A DNA stretch of 64,000 nucleotides from Planctomycetota bacterium (GCA_014584315.1 JACTNA010000018.1:274645-338644); one strand, 5' to 3'; shown: positions 18,274-28,682, counted from the stretch's first letter. The notes: generated by a model not told the origin, from the letters alone. Numbers and translations are program-made.

Positions 18274-19506
18274 CTACAGGATCCGCCTGGAGCGTGGATA
18301 ACTCCCCAGCACGAACAACTCCCGGCAGTGGGTCTCGGCCTCCCTGATCGCGGCCGCCATGGCGGGGTCGTCCCGGTGGCCCTGGGCGTCGATGAAGAAG
18401 GTGTACTGCCAGTTGGTCCGGCCGCTGGGGCGCTTGTCGATGTGGGACAGGTTGATGCCGGCCCGGTGGAAGACCCCCAGCACCTCGACCAAGGCCCCCG
18501 GCTTGTCCGCGGTGTTGAACATGATCGAGGTCTTGTCATCGCCGGACCGTTTGGCCCGGTGGCGGCTGATGACGAAGAAGCGCGTGATGTTGTTCGGGTT
18601 GTCCTCGATGCGGGCGAAGAGGGGCTTGAGGCCGTACAGGCTGCCGGCCAGTTCGGACCCGATCGCGGCCGATCCGGGCTGGGCACCGATGGACTCCGCG
18701 ATGCGGTTCTCCTCGACGGCGGTCTGGGCCGCCCGCGAGCTGCTGGCGGCGGTGATCTGCTCGGCCTGGGGGTACTGCGTTGCCAGCCAGGTTCGGCACT
18801 GGCTGAAGACCTCGGGCTTGGAGTGGATGCGCCGGATCGCGCTCGGCTCGCAGTTGGCGAGGAGCGCATGGTGGACCGCCAACTGCACCTCGGCGTACAC
18901 CCAGATATCGCCGGCGTTGCGCTGGAAGGCGTCGAGGGCCTCGACGATCCCGCCGCCGGTCGAGTTCTCGATGGGCACCAGCCCGTAGTCCACGTGCCCG
19001 CGCCGGACCTCGGTGAAGACGCCGGCGATCTCGTGCAGGTCTTCGTAGGCCACCGACGAGCCGAACTGCCGGACGGCCGCGAGATGCGAGTAGGAGCCGG
19101 GCGGGCCGAGATACCCGATTCTCAGGGGCTGTTCGAGGGAGAAGGAGCCGCTCATCAACTCGCGGTAGACGGCCTCGATCGTGCGGCCCGAGAGCGGGCC
19201 GCGGTTGGCGCGCAGCACCCTCTCGAGGACCTCGGCCTCGCGGTGGGGCGCGTAGATGGGGATACCGGAGCCTCGCTTCTGCCTGCCGACCTGCACGACC
19301 AGGCGAGACCGCTCGTTGAGCATCTTCACAAGCGCGGCGTCAAGGCGGTCGATCTTGCGGCGCAACTCGGCCAGTGCGGCGGTGTCGCGCGGCCGCTCAC
19401 TCGCCGGCGCGGGCGTGTTCCCCTCCACGCCGGGCGACCGCTCCGACCCTTTCCGCCCGCGCGGCCGGATCTTCGCTGCCTTTTTTTTTGCCCGTTTCTT
19501 GGCCAT
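18274..19506 (-). CDS. pheA: Bifunctional chorismate mutase/prephenate dehydratase (P-protein)
   Basis: Phenylalanine biosynthesis: chorismate to prephenate, then prephenate to phenylpyruvate, in the cytoplasm. A chorismate mutase type II helix bundle (ELRRKIDRLDAALVKMLNERSRLV) is at about residues 45-120. The dehydratase domain (RIGYLGPPGSYSHLAA, LVPIENSTGG, and the catalytic TRF in NITRFFVISR) is at about 127-310. A C-terminal ACT domain (KPGALVEVLGVFHRAGINLSHIDKRP) should give feedback control by phenylalanine. The order CM-PDT-ACT is that of classical P-proteins. The first 20 residues are a lysine/arginine-rich extension containing three lysines coded by nine A in a row (19481-19489 as T on the plus strand). 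Stands alone, divergent from the membrane protein gene at 19639. Confidence 0.95.
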   Translation of the reverse strand: MAKKRAKKKAAKIRPRGRKGSERSPGVEGNTPAPASERPRDTAALAELRRKIDRLDAALVKMLNERSRLVVQVGRQKRGSGIPIYAPHREAEVLERVLRANRGPLSGRTIEAVYRELMSGSFSLEQPLRIGYLGPPGSYSHLAAVRQFGSSVAYEDLHEIAGVFTEVRRGHVDYGLVPIENSTGGGIVEALDAFQRNAGDIWVYAEVQLAVHHALLANCEPSAIRRIHSKPEVFSQCRTWLATQYPQAEQITAASSSRAAQTAVEENRIAESIGAQPGSAAIGSELAGSLYGLKPLFARIEDNPNNITRFFVISRHRAKRSGDDKTSIMFNTADKPGALVEVLGVFHRAGINLSHIDKRPSGRTNWQYTFFIDAQGHRDDPAMAAAIREAETHCRELFVLGSYPRSRRIL

Positions 19507-19638
19507 GAGGATCGCTTCGGGCGCGCACCGCCAAAGTTCCGCCAGTCGGCACGCGTGCTATGGGGTACCCCCTTATCGGCCACCCCTGCAAGATGGTCGA
19601 GGCCGCGGGGCGAACCCCGGCGAAACAGAAGCCCGCCG

Positions 19639-20586
19639 GTGCCGAACAGTATCATCGTGCAGGGGAGAATCTCGCCGCAACTTCTTGATGCTGCCGGGCT
19701 TGCCGCCGGCGTTGACCCGCTGGCCGGGTTCGCGGACCAGGCGTCCGCGGGGCTGGGGCTGGTCGTCGCGGCGGTCGTCGGACTGGTCGGCCTCGCGCTG
19801 TGGCTCTTCGGCGCGAAACTGATGAAGCCGGCGGCGGCCTTCGTCGGGGCGGTTCTCGGTGCTACCGCCGGGTTCGCCGTTCTGGCGGGCACGGCGGGGG
19901 CCGGTGCCGAGAACCAACCACCGTTGGCCGCCGGGGTCGGCATCGGGGCGTTGCTCGGCCTCGGAGCGGCTTTGCTGCTCTACCGCATGGTGGTGGCGAC
20001 GACCGCCGCGGCCACGCTCGGGGCGATCGGCGTCCTCGCGGCTGCGGCCGCGTGGGGTCCGGCCCTCGGCTCGAACATGGCGAGGCCGACGGCAGCGGTC
20101 GCGCACGCTTCCGAGGCTCAGAGTTCGCCCGCTCAAGCGAAGTTCGTGATGCTGCCGAGCGGGACGATCGTTCGGGCGAAGCCGACCGAACAGAAGTCGC
20201 AGACCGCAGCAACGGGCTTGGGGATGAGCGCGATCGGCGTGGATGGCGGGCTTGAGGGGCTTCGGAGCGCGTTCCTGGGCATGGATCCGGCGAAGCGGAG
20301 CGGGGTGCTTCTCGCGGGCATCGCGGGTGGACTGACCGGTCTGTTCATCGGGCTGGTCTGGCCGCGACGGACCTCGGCGCTGGTCAGTGCCATCGCAGGC
20401 TCGGCCCTGTGGCTCGCGGCGGTGGTCTGGATCGCCCGGACGCACGACCTGCCCGGAGCGGGCCTCGCGGAGCGCACGCCGGCCGGGTGGCTCATCACTT
20501 GGGCGTTGGTCGCGATCATCGGGTTTGCGATCCAGGGGCTGATGTCGGCGCGCACGGTGGCGTCGCCCTCCGCTCAACCGGCCTGA
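19639..20586 (+). CDS. Multispanning membrane protein of unknown function
   Basis: About 315 residues with six or seven hydrophobic segments, for example GLGLVVAAVVGLVGLALWLF, AAAFVGAVLGATAGFAVLAG, SGVLLAGIAGGLTGLFIGLVWP and WLITWALVAIIGFAIQGLM. A soluble loop of about 90 residues in the middle contains FVMLPSGTIVRAKPTEQKSQ. I chose GTG 19639 because the upstream part of the open frame has shadow-like composition and overlaps pheA on the other strand. The protein then begins MPNSIIVQGRISPQLLDAAG. No family recognised. It converges on clpX. Confidence 0.7.
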   Translation: MPNSIIVQGRISPQLLDAAGLAAGVDPLAGFADQASAGLGLVVAAVVGLVGLALWLFGAKLMKPAAAFVGAVLGATAGFAVLAGTAGAGAENQPPLAAGVGIGALLGLGAALLLYRMVVATTAAATLGAIGVLAAAAAWGPALGSNMARPTAAVAHASEAQSSPAQAKFVMLPSGTIVRAKPTEQKSQTAATGLGMSAIGVDGGLEGLRSAFLGMDPAKRSGVLLAGIAGGLTGLFIGLVWPRRTSALVSAIAGSALWLAAVVWIARTHDLPGAGLAERTPAGWLITWALVAIIGFAIQGLMSARTVASPSAQPA

Positions 20587-20653
20587 GCGCGGTCGCCACC
20601 CCTGCCGAGTCGCTCGCTGCGCGTCTCTTCGCCTCTGTGTGAGACTGGCTCGC

Positions 20654-21988
20654 CTACGCCGATTCCTTGCGTGGGAGGCGCAGTTCGGCGAGCGAGGGCT
20701 TGCGTCGCACGGCGGACTCGTCGACGACGTACTCGACGCCGTCGTTGTCGAGGTCGGGCAGTTCGTAGAGCATCTCGAGCATCAGTTCTTCCATGACCGC
20801 CCGGAGCGCCCGCGCGCCGGTCTTTCGCTTGACGGCCTTCTCGGCGATGGAGCGCAGCGCGCCGTCGGTGAACGTCAGGGTGGCGCCCTCGAGCCGGAAC
20901 ATGTGCTGGTACTGCCGCACGAGGGCGTTGCGCGGCTCGGTCAGGATCTGCATGAGCGCCGCGACGGAGAGCGGCTCGAGCGGCGTGATGACGGGGAGAC
21001 GGCCGACGAGTTCCGGGATCATCCCGAACTCGATGATGTCCTCGGTCTGGACCTTGGAGAGCACGCTGAAATCGCCGTCCTCGGTCGCGCCCACCAGCCC
21101 GGGTCCGCGGGCGTGCGCGGTGCCGAACCCGATGCGGGTCTGCCCGATGCGTCGGCGGATGATGTCTTCGAGGCCGACGAAGGTCCCGCCGCAGATGAAG
21201 AGGATGTTGCGGGTGTCGAGCTGGATGTACTGCTGCTCGGGGTGCTTGCGTCCGCCCTGGGGCGGGACGTTGGCCACGGTGCCTTCGAGCATTTTCAGGA
21301 GGGACTGCTGCACGCCCTCGCCGGAGACGTCGCGTGTGATGGAGACGTTGTGCGAGGTCTTGCCGATCTTGTCGATCTCGTCGACGTAGATGATGCCGCG
21401 CTGGGCGGCCTCGACGTCGAAGTCCGCGGCCTGGAGGAGGCGGAGGAGGAGGTTCTCGACGTCCTCGCCCACGTAGCCGGCCTCGGTGAGCGTTGTCGCG
21501 TCGCCGATGGCGAAGGGGACTTTGAGGAGACGGGCGAGCGTGCGCGCGAGCAGCGTCTTGCCGCTGCCCGTCGGCCCGATCATCATGATGTTGCTCTTCT
21601 CGATCTCGATCGTGCTCGCGTCCTCGCTCTCGGCGTGCAGCAGCCTCTTGTAGTGGTTGTGGACGGCGACGGAGAGCGACCGCTTGGCCAGTTCCTGCCC
21701 GATGACGTACTGGTCGAGGTATTCCTTGATCGCGCGGGGCGAGGGGATGTCGCTCAGCGCGCTGCTGGCGGAACTGACGCGGCGGCGCTCCTGGCGGAAG
21801 ATGTTCTGGCAGAGATCGACGCAGTTGGGGCAGATGTAGACCTCGCTGGGTCCTTCGACCATCGGCCCGACCTCGCGGCTGGTCTTGCCGCAGAAGGAGC
21901 AGGTGGTGACCTTGCGTCCGCGGAATCCCCCGCTGTCGCCGTGGTCGCCCGGGCCGTGATCGCTGCCGTCGCTGCGGTTCTTTGCCAT
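20654..21988 (-). CDS. clpX: ATP-dependent Clp protease ATP-binding subunit ClpX
   Basis: AAA+ unfoldase that recognises tagged substrates and feeds them to ClpP. The N-terminal zinc-binding domain has CSFCGK and CPNC pairs, preceded by a Gly/Asp-rich stretch of about 25 residues. Walker A is [11 protein letters not shown], Walker B region [12 protein letters not shown], the pore-loop/ISP region [16 protein letters not shown], and sensor 2 lies near [23 protein letters not shown]. Length 444 residues, typical. No clpP or tig neighbour is present, so it is separated from its usual operon. ATG 21988 is the natural start. Confidence 0.97.
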   Translation of the reverse strand: MAKNRSDGSDHGPGDHGDSGGFRGRKVTTCSFCGKTSREVGPMVEGPSEVYICPNCVDLCQNIFRQERRRVSSASSALSDIPSPRAIKEYLDQYVIGQELAKRSLSVAVHNHYKRLLHAESEDASTIEIEKSNIMMIGPTGSGKTLLARTLARLLKVPFAIGDATTLTEAGYVGEDVENLLLRLLQAADFDVEAAQRGIIYVDEIDKIGKTSHNVSITRDVSGEGVQQSLLKMLEGTVANVPPQGGRKHPEQQYIQLDTRNILFICGGTFVGLEDIIRRRIGQTRIGFGTAHARGPGLVGATEDGDFSVLSKVQTEDIIEFGMIPELVGRLPVITPLEPLSVAALMQILTEPRNALVRQYQHMFRLEGATLTFTDGALRSIAEKAVKRKTGARALRAVMEELMLEMLYELPDLDNDGVEYVVDESAVRRKPSLAELRLPRKESA

Positions 21989-22113
21989 GAATCCCTCGCT
22001 CGGTCCGGTAAACGCACGCCCTCGGGCGGGGCAACAGGAGTCTATCGGCGTGCGCGCCCCGCGTCTCTACTCTCGCGCCGCACAAGGGCCGAGAATTTCG
22101 CGCGCGAACGCCG

Positions 22114-22497
22114 TCATTCTCGGTCCGTGGGCCTTGGCAGCGGCGCGCCGGTCAGGTCGACGCCGGGCGGGGCGCGGCGTTCGCCATCCGTTCCCCCGCG
22201 CGCGCGCGGACTCGTCTCCGGAGCGCCGCGCTCGGACGCGCCCGGTACCTCGGATCGGACCGCTCTCGAGAGGAACGCGGCGCGGGCGGCCTGGAACTCG
22301 TCCTCGCTCAGTTCGCCGCGGGCGCGCATCGTCCGCAGCGAGTCGAGCATGCCCGCCCCCTCCCCGGAGGCCGGCGCGTCCTTGGCGAGCATCCGCCGCC
22401 GGAGGGCCATGATCGCGACGCCGCCGAAGCAGAGCGCGAGGATCATCCCGGCGATGGCGATGATGAGGGTCGTGGTGTCCAGGGTCTGGGTCTGCAT
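22114..22497 (-). CDS. Small membrane protein with SHOCT-like C-terminal motif
   Basis: 127 residues. One transmembrane segment (LIIAIAGMILALCFGGVAIMAL, residues 11-32) is followed by basic RRRM. A short helix pair, MLDSLRTMRARGELSEDEFQAAR, resembles the SHOCT motif often found at protein ends and thought to mediate oligomerisation. The tail is Pro/Arg-rich and probably disordered. It lies 27 bases after the 263-residue gene, so co-transcription is likely. Function unknown. Confidence 0.7.
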   Translation of the reverse strand: MQTQTLDTTTLIIAIAGMILALCFGGVAIMALRRRMLAKDAPASGEGAGMLDSLRTMRARGELSEDEFQAARAAFLSRAVRSEVPGASERGAPETSPRARGGTDGERRAPPGVDLTGAPLPRPTDRE

Positions 22498-22524
22498 CGG
22501 CCGCTCGCCGCCTCCACGCCGGCG

Positions 22525-23316
22525 CTAGAGGCCCGACACGATCGCCTCGCGGATGGGCACGAGGAGTGTGGGGACGACTCGGGAGTCGATGAGGTCCTCG
22601 CCGCGTTCGGCGAGCGTGGCGATGGTCTCGGGCAGTTCGCTCAGTTCGCCGAAGGGGCCGTTTCGTCGCACGGTGAGGTAGACGCTGATCGGCTCCTCGC
22701 CGCGTTCGCGCTCGCGGTCCTCGCCGGAGGCGGGTCGGGTGCGGACCTCGAAGTAGGCCTCGTACTCCCCCCCCCCGCCGAGCGCGAGGCCCAGCACGGG
22801 CTGGCAGTCGATCGGCCCCGCGCCCGGGATGTCGGCGAGCGCGCCGAGGGGCGAGCCGCCGAGCAGCGCGCCGGCCACGATCGAGTCGTGGTTCCCGCCC
22901 GCGGAGAGGTCGAACCCGTAGAGGAGTTCCACGAAGTCCACGTCCAGCGGGCTGACGCTGAGGAAGTAGGGCGCGATCTCGGCGACGGTCCGGTGCAGGG
23001 CGTAGGCGTCGCCGAGCGAATCGCCGTTCACGACGCCCGAGCGGATCGAGTTCGACCGCACCGCGACCCACCGGTGCGGCGACTCGCCGGGTGGGGTGTC
23101 CAGCGAGAGTTCCTCGCGGTAGCGCCGGAAGTGCGACATCGACGGGTACTGGCGGCGGAGGCGCTCGAAGAGTTCGAGCGTCTGCTCGCGCCCGCGGGGC
23201 AGGTCGAGCTTGAGGCTCACCTTCTGGTTCACATAGAAGTCCGAGCACAACGCCCGGTAGCTCGCCGACATCTCGGACACCTCCGCTCGTTCGCACCAGT
23301 CTATCGGCCGGGGCAC
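22525..23316 (-). CDS. Conserved hypothetical protein
   Basis: 263 residues, no signal peptide or membrane segment, no family I can name. Mixed alpha/beta composition with FYVNQKVSLKLDLPRGREQTLELFERLRRQYP near the N-terminus and VNGDSLGDAYALHRTVAEIAPYFL in the middle. The internal ATG (MSASYRALCSDFY, residue 16) is a plausible alternative start. The gene contains a run of ten C residues on the plus strand (22767-22776) coding for four glycines. It lies 15 bases after the HAD gene and 27 bases before the SHOCT-like gene, so the three probably form one unit. Confidence 0.75.
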   Translation of the reverse strand: MPRPIDWCERAEVSEMSASYRALCSDFYVNQKVSLKLDLPRGREQTLELFERLRRQYPSMSHFRRYREELSLDTPPGESPHRWVAVRSNSIRSGVVNGDSLGDAYALHRTVAEIAPYFLSVSPLDVDFVELLYGFDLSAGGNHDSIVAGALLGGSPLGALADIPGAGPIDCQPVLGLALGGGGEYEAYFEVRTRPASGEDRERERGEEPISVYLTVRRNGPFGELSELPETIATLAERGEDLIDSRVVPTLLVPIREAIVSGL

Positions 23317-23331
23317 GCCGCGCCCCCCGAC

Positions 23332-24024
23332 TCAGCCCAGCAACCACCGCACGACCGCCGGCGGGTCGCTCAGGTCGGTGAAGACCTCGTCCGCGCCCGC
23401 GGCCCGCAGCGTCTGCTCCGGAAACGACCCCGTGGCCACCGCGAGCGATCGGCATCCGTTCGCCCTCGCGCACGCCACGTCGTGTACGGTGTCGCCCACG
23501 ATCGTCACGCGATCCGCCCGCACCGGACCCGCCGCCGCGTCGGCGTACCGCTCGATCGCCACGGCGGGCAGGTGGTCGCGGCTGGGCGGCTCGTGCGGCG
23601 ACTCGTCCCCCCAGACACGGATCGGGAACCGATCCGCGTCCAGCCCGCAGGCGCCGAGTTTCAGGCGGCCCGTCTCCTCGAAGTTGCCGGTCAGCAGGCC
23701 CAGCGTGACACCGGCCTCGCACGCGAGCGCGTCGACCAGGTCATGGACGCCGGGCAGCGCACGCGCGATCCCCGGGGTGCGCAGCCCCTCGACGAGCGCC
23801 ACCCGGTACTCGCGTCGCATCGCGGCCAGGCGATCGGGCGTCGGCTGAAGGCCGTTGCGCCTCAACAGGTCCGTCAGGATCAGCGGGTCGAGGCGGCCGG
23901 CGAACTCGACGCCGTCGGGCGTGAACGACGGCCCGTAGAGGCGCCGCCCCGCCTCGGCCATCGCGTGGCGGCCTACACCGCTGGTGGTGACCAGCGTCGC
24001 GTCGATGTCGAACAGAATCAGCAT
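23332..24024 (-). CDS. HAD-superfamily phosphatase
   Basis: Haloacid-dehalogenase fold phosphohydrolase, phosphoglycolate-phosphatase-like. Motif I is FDIDATLV (Asp nucleophile at residue 6, second Asp at 8), motif II is GLLTGNF, and motif IV is VTIVGDTVHDVACARANG. A helical cap lies between residues about 15 and 85. Length 230 fits. The substrate is not predictable. It heads a run of minus-strand genes down to 22114. Confidence 0.85.
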   Translation of the reverse strand: MLILFDIDATLVTTSGVGRHAMAEAGRRLYGPSFTPDGVEFAGRLDPLILTDLLRRNGLQPTPDRLAAMRREYRVALVEGLRTPGIARALPGVHDLVDALACEAGVTLGLLTGNFEETGRLKLGACGLDADRFPIRVWGDESPHEPPSRDHLPAVAIERYADAAAGPVRADRVTIVGDTVHDVACARANGCRSLAVATGSFPEQTLRAAGADEVFTDLSDPPAVVRWLLG

Positions 24025-24068
24025 GGATGGCTCGGGGGCCGATGCTACGCAGCGGGAGCAGGAGCGCC

Positions 24069-24338
24069 TCAGGAGAGCACGCGGAACCCTGCCTCGCCCT
24101 CGATGACGCTCACCACGTCGGCCCGCTCATCCCGGATGAACCCGCGCATGCGCTCGCGCAGGTCGATGAGGAAGAGTTCGATCTCGGGCGGCCCGCCCTG
24201 GACCTCGACGGCGACGCCCCCATCCGGCTCGTTGCGGACCCAGCCGGTGAGGGCGTATGACTCGGCGATGTGGCGTGTGGTGGCGCGGAAGCCGACCCCC
24301 TGAACGTGCCCGGTGAAGGTGATGCGCCGCCGCTCCAT
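24069..24338 (-). CDS. acyP: Acylphosphatase
   Basis: Small cytoplasmic enzyme hydrolysing acyl phosphates. The translation from ATG 24338 begins MERRRITFTGHVQGVGFRATT, which contains the family signature GxVQGVGFR with the catalytic Arg. WVRNEPDGGVAVEVQG supplies the catalytic Asn. 89 residues, the normal size. The frame is open further upstream but the start at 24338 matches the family N-terminus. It lies 44 bases from the HAD gene on the same strand. Confidence 0.92.
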   Translation of the reverse strand: MERRRITFTGHVQGVGFRATTRHIAESYALTGWVRNEPDGGVAVEVQGGPPEIELFLIDLRERMRGFIRDERADVVSVIEGEAGFRVLS

Positions 24339-24785
24339 GTCGCAAGTTTCCCCGGTCCGGCCGCGTGCTGCCACTCTGGTCCGATAGGGATGCGCCGCGA
24401 TGGTCCTATCAATATACGAACAGACGGGTCGTCGGGTGCCGTCGAGGCCGGCAGATTCTCATAAGTCCTTACGGGAGAATGATTTGCGGTTGTCGGTCTT
24501 GGGATTCGTTGATTCCGTTGGAACCTGTGCTAGCGTTGGAAGGTTGGACCAGCGGGGTCGCTCGCCCATCGTCCCGTCAGGGCATCGTCCCTGGGGGCAG
24601 CACCGTTTCCGAGCGATGCCGAAAGCGGGGCCGTCCGCGCAACAAGCGCCCCATCGGAAGGGCGCACGCCACGCGCGGCTAGACACGGACTCTCGCGCGG
24701 ACACCGTCCGCTCCCCGTCGTGACCAGCAGGACGCTCGGTTCGGGAGCACGCCGGCCTTCGACCGGCCTGACGGACGCGACATCT
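24339..24785. other. Intergenic region upstream of dnaG-rpoD, with an A/T-richer core
   Basis: Divergent promoter region. The stretch 24395-24550 is clearly richer in A/T than its surroundings. The word GTTGGAA occurs at 24517-24523 and 24535-24541, with GTTGGA again at 24543-24548. TTGATT at 24509-24514 is a weak -35 candidate without a good -10. Nothing else is supported here. Confidence 0.4.
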
Positions 24786-26624
24786 GTGGCCGACCAGAAC
24801 GCACAACGGAGTGACCGCGAGCGCGTGCGCGACGCCTCGGACATTGCGCGCATCGTGGGCGAGCACGTTGCGTTGCGGGCGCGCGGGCGTGAGTACGTCG
24901 GGTTGTGCCCGTTCCACGACGACCACCGGCCGTCGATGAACGTCGTGCCCGCGAAGCAGATCTTCCACTGCTTCGTGTGCGGCGCGGGGGGCGACGTGTT
25001 CACGTTCGTGCAGAAGTACCACCGCATGGACTTTCCCGAGGCGCTGCGGTACCTCGCCGAGCGGGCGGGCATTCATCTGGCGCGGCGCGATGCGCCTCGC
25101 TCCGCGGACGGACTGTCGCGGGCCGACCTGCTGGGCGCGAACGCCGAGGCGCAGGCGTTCTTCCAGGCGCTGCTGCGGCACGAGGAGCACGGCGCGGCGG
25201 CCCGGGGCGTCGTCGAACGGCGGGGCATCTCGCCGGAGATGGTCGAGCGTTTCGGGATCGGGGCGTCGCCCGACCGCTGGGACGGGCTGCTGCTGCGACT
25301 GCGCCAGAGGCAACTGGACGTCCGACGCTTCGTGGCCGCGGGCCTGCTGCGCGAGAAGGACGGCGGGTGGTACGACACGTTCCGCAACCGGCTGACGTTC
25401 CCGATCCACGACAAGGCGGGGCGCGTGATCGCGTTCGGCGGGCGGCGCATCGACGACAACGACGACCCGAAGTACCTGAACTCGCCGGAATCCGCGGTGT
25501 TCGACAAGTCGTCGGCGATCTTCGGCATCCACCAGGCCGCCCGCGCCATCCAGCGCGAGGGCGTGGCGATCATCACCGAGGGGTACACCGACGCGATCGC
25601 GTGCCATCAGGCGGGGTTCGAGCACGTCGTGGCCACGCTGGGGACCGCGCTCACGCGCCAGCACGCGGCGGAACTGCGGACGCGCTGCGACCGGATCGTG
25701 CTGCTGTTCGACGGCGACACGGCGGGGCTGAAGGCGGCGGACCGGGCCGCGGAGGTCTTCTTTTCGCAGCCGGTGGACGTGCGGATCGCGACGCTGAGCC
25801 GGCACACGGACGCCAAGGACCCGGACGAACTGCTCAAGCGGCCGGGCGGGGCGGAGGTCTTCCGGCGGGTCATCGACTCGTCGGTCGAACTGCTGGAGTA
25901 CCGGTTCGAGCGGCTGCGCGAGCGGGTGGCGGGGGCGGGATTGTCCGCGCTGGAACGGGCGACGAAGGAGGAACTGTCGCTGCTGAGCGACCTGGGCCTG
26001 TCGCGGGCCGAGCCGATCCGGCGGCAACTGGTGATCCGCAGGCTGAGCGAGGTGACGGGCCTCGACGACCGGACGCTGGCGCAGGCGGCCCGCGCGGGGG
26101 CGAAGCGGAGAGCGGGGGGTGAGGCCGACGACTCGCGGGATGAGGTCGCGGCGGATCGGCCGGCGACGGCGCGGCTGGGGCCTGCGGAGACCGCGCTCGG
26201 GTGCCTGCTGTGCGACGGCAGCCTGTGGGAGGCGCTGTCGGAGGACCAGCGCGACAGCCTGTTGGGCGCGGGCTACGCTTCGCCCCGGATGCAGTCGCTC
26301 GCTCGCGCCGTCGCTCGGATCACACAGGAAGGCCGCGCCCCCGGACTGGACGAAGCCCTCGCCGCCACGGATGAGGAGACGACGGCCGCGGCGGCGGTGG
26401 AACTGCACCAGCGGATTTGGCGTGAGACGGACGAGGACGAGGCGCGGCTGCGGGCGTTGTTGCTCGACTGCGCGAAGCGTGCGGCGGCACTGCATCGGCA
26501 TTCCGGGCCGACGGCTTCGGGCGACGCGGCGTCGGCGATCGAACGGATCAGATCGAAGCACCGCGCCCTGGGCGGGGATGCGCTCGCGCTCCCGCGTCCT
26601 GCGGCGGGGTTGGGACCGAGTTGA
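24786..26624 (+). CDS. dnaG: DNA primase
   Basis: Synthesises RNA primers at the replication fork with DnaB. The CHC2 zinc finger is seen in LCPFHDDHRPSMNVVPAKQI followed by FHCFVCGAGGD. The catalytic TOPRIM domain has IITEGYTDAIACHQAG with the key Glu and IVLLFDGDTAGLKAAD with the acidic cluster. The C-terminal helicase-binding region is diverged. The GTG at 24786 gives MADQNAQRSDRERVRDASDI, which fits the family; an upstream GTG at 24720 is open but adds sequence unlike primase. About 612 residues. It precedes rpoD by 87 bases, the old macromolecular-synthesis operon order without rpsU. Confidence 0.95.
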   Translation: MADQNAQRSDRERVRDASDIARIVGEHVALRARGREYVGLCPFHDDHRPSMNVVPAKQIFHCFVCGAGGDVFTFVQKYHRMDFPEALRYLAERAGIHLARRDAPRSADGLSRADLLGANAEAQAFFQALLRHEEHGAAARGVVERRGISPEMVERFGIGASPDRWDGLLLRLRQRQLDVRRFVAAGLLREKDGGWYDTFRNRLTFPIHDKAGRVIAFGGRRIDDNDDPKYLNSPESAVFDKSSAIFGIHQAARAIQREGVAIITEGYTDAIACHQAGFEHVVATLGTALTRQHAAELRTRCDRIVLLFDGDTAGLKAADRAAEVFFSQPVDVRIATLSRHTDAKDPDELLKRPGGAEVFRRVIDSSVELLEYRFERLRERVAGAGLSALERATKEELSLLSDLGLSRAEPIRRQLVIRRLSEVTGLDDRTLAQAARAGAKRRAGGEADDSRDEVAADRPATARLGPAETALGCLLCDGSLWEALSEDQRDSLLGAGYASPRMQSLARAVARITQEGRAPGLDEALAATDEETTAAAAVELHQRIWRETDEDEARLRALLLDCAKRAAALHRHSGPTASGDAASAIERIRSKHRALGGDALALPRPAAGLGPS

Positions 26625-26711
26625 GGAGACGGGCGTGCGCCATCGACGGCGCTTCAGTGCAGCGCAGGACCATCTTCATCGGGGGGCGAGGGACGCCCCG
26701 GGGAGAGCGCA

Positions 26712-28682
26712 GTGATCGGCGAACTTCATCCGGCATTGGCACAGATGATCGAGGTCGGGCGGCAGCGCGGGTGGCTCTCGTACGAGGAGCTGAACAACAC
26801 GCTGCCCGACGAGATGGTCGACCCGGACCGCATCGACGAACTGCTCGCCATCATGGACGCGCAGGGCATCGAGCTGGTCGATGAGCTCGAGTATCGTGCG
26901 CGTCTGCACCGCGACTCGATCAAGCGGGGCGACGAGCCGGGGCACAACCCGCTCGTCGGCACGCCGCTCGGGGGCGCGGGCGCTGGCCTGCCCAAGCAGT
27001 TCCGCGCCATGAGCGTGGCGGGTGGCGAGCGGACGGAGGTCTCGGCGGCGCTGCAGCGCGAACTCTCCGAGGACGCTCGGGCTGAGATGACGCAGGCCGC
27101 GATCGACGTGGCCGAGGCGGAAGCGCTGGACCCCGAGACGCTGCAGCGTGAACTGGACGAGTCGGCGGGGGACGAGCCGGGTGGCAAGCGGATCGACGAC
27201 CCGGTGCGGATGTACCTGACGCAGATGGGGTCGATCCCGCTGCTGACGCGCGAGGAGGAGATCCGGCTCGCCAAGAAGATCGAGACGACGCGGATGATCT
27301 TCCGGCGCCGCTGCCTGGAGAGCGACTACGTCGTGCAGCAGGCGGTGGAGACGCTGCGGATGGTGGATGCGGGTTCGCTGCCGTTCGACCGGACGATGCG
27401 CATCTCGACGGCGGAGGAGAACGCGAAGGAGAAGATCGCCCGTCGCATCCCGGCGAACCTGCGGACGATCGAGCAGTTGCTGGCGTTGAACCGGGCGGAC
27501 TGGGCGGCGGTCGAGTCGTGCCGGAAGCGCGACAGGCGCAAGGCGGGGGCGCTGACGGCCCGGATCGCCACGCGCCGGCGGCGCATGGCCGCGCTCACGG
27601 AGGAGTTGAGCCTGCGGACCGGGCGGATCATCCCGCTGATGCGCAAGTTGCGCTCGATCAGCAAGAAGATGACGGACCTCGAGGCGGAGTTGCTGAAGGC
27701 GGAGCGGTTCCCGAAGCGCTACGACCCCGAGGACGTGGAGGTGATGCGCGACGAGCTGGCGGGCCTGCGCTCGCTGGTGCTCGAGACGCCGGGGGAACTG
27801 GCGGGGCGGGTGCGGGCGATCAACACGGTGTTCTGGGAGTACGAGCAGGCGAAGCGCGACCTCTCGGGCGGGAACCTGCGGCTGGTGGTCTCGATCGCGA
27901 AGAAGTACCGCAACCGCGGGCTGTCGTTCCTGGACGTGATTCAGGAGGGCAACACGGGCCTGATGCGCGCGGTGGACAAGTACGAGTACAAGCGGGGGTA
28001 CAAGTTCTCGACCTACGCGACGTGGTGGATCCGGCAGGCGATCACGCGGGCGATCGCGGACCACGCCCGCACGATCCGCATCCCGGTCCACATGATCGAG
28101 ACGATGTCGAGGCTGCGGAACCTGCAGAAGCAGGTCCACCAGGAGACGGGCGTCGAGCCGACGCTGGACGAGCTGGCGGAGATGTCGGGGATGAACATCG
28201 CCGAGGTCCGGCGGGTGATGAAGATCTCGCGTCACCCCGTCTCGCTCGACCGCCCGGTGGGCGAGAGCGAGGACAGTTACTTCGGCGACTTCATCGAGGA
28301 CGAGTCCCAGGCGCAGCCGACCGAGAACGCGGCGCAGGACATGCTCAAGCAGCGGATCGAGGCGGTGCTCAAGACGCTGACCTACCGCGAGCGCGAGATC
28401 ATCAAGTTGCGCTACGGCATCGGGGACGGGTACACGTACACGCTGGAGGAGGTCGGGCGGATCTTCAAGGTCACGCGCGAGCGGGTGCGGCAGGTCGAGG
28501 CCAAGGCCATCCGCAAGCTGCAGCACCCGGTCCGCGCCCGCAAACTCCAGGGCTTCGTGGACGGCTCGGTCTACCGCGAGGTTCGGGCGGAGGCCGAGTC
28601 GCCCGATGACCCGACCGGCGCGCTGGCCGAGCACGACGCCGCGATCGACCGGGAGGACGCCGGGTTCGACGCCGAGGTCTGA
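26712..28682 (+). CDS. rpoD: RNA polymerase primary sigma factor RpoD
   Basis: Housekeeping sigma-70. Region 1.2 contains [21 protein letters not shown]. Region 2 has [20 protein letters not shown] and [19 protein letters not shown] for core binding and -10 recognition. Region 3 includes [12 protein letters not shown]. Region 4.2 is [20 protein letters not shown], which reads the -35 box. 656 residues, with a long non-conserved segment between 1.2 and 2.1 as in group 1 sigmas. Start GTG 26712 has GGGAGA six bases upstream. The promoter at 47549-47577 is a good match to what this factor should read. Confidence 0.97.
   Translation: MIGELHPALAQMIEVGRQRGWLSYEELNNTLPDEMVDPDRIDELLAIMDAQGIELVDELEYRARLHRDSIKRGDEPGHNPLVGTPLGGAGAGLPKQFRAMSVAGGERTEVSAALQRELSEDARAEMTQAAIDVAEAEALDPETLQRELDESAGDEPGGKRIDDPVRMYLTQMGSIPLLTREEEIRLAKKIETTRMIFRRRCLESDYVVQQAVETLRMVDAGSLPFDRTMRISTAEENAKEKIARRIPANLRTIEQLLALNRADWAAVESCRKRDRRKAGALTARIATRRRRMAALTEELSLRTGRIIPLMRKLRSISKKMTDLEAELLKAERFPKRYDPEDVEVMRDELAGLRSLVLETPGELAGRVRAINTVFWEYEQAKRDLSGGNLRLVVSIAKKYRNRGLSFLDVIQEGNTGLMRAVDKYEYKRGYKFSTYATWWIRQAITRAIADHARTIRIPVHMIETMSRLRNLQKQVHQETGVEPTLDELAEMSGMNIAEVRRVMKISRHPVSLDRPVGESEDSYFGDFIEDESQAQPTENAAQDMLKQRIEAVLKTLTYREREIIKLRYGIGDGYTYTLEEVGRIFKVTRERVRQVEAKAIRKLQHPVRARKLQGFVDGSVYREVRAEAESPDDPTGALAEHDAAIDREDAGFDAEV

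Noticed and set aside
22067..23722. 551-codon Arg-rich open frame covering two minus-strand genes
   Set aside because: It overlaps the well-behaved HAD, 263-residue and SHOCT-like genes in another frame and has no recognisable content.
24500..24550. GTTGGAA repeats as a dnaG promoter operator
   Set aside because: Short, imperfect spacing and no convincing -10 box; kept only as a remark in the intergenic entry.
24459..26561. 700-codon open frame antisense to dnaG
   Set aside because: Composition is His/Arg/Val/Pro shadow; dnaG motifs on the plus strand are complete.
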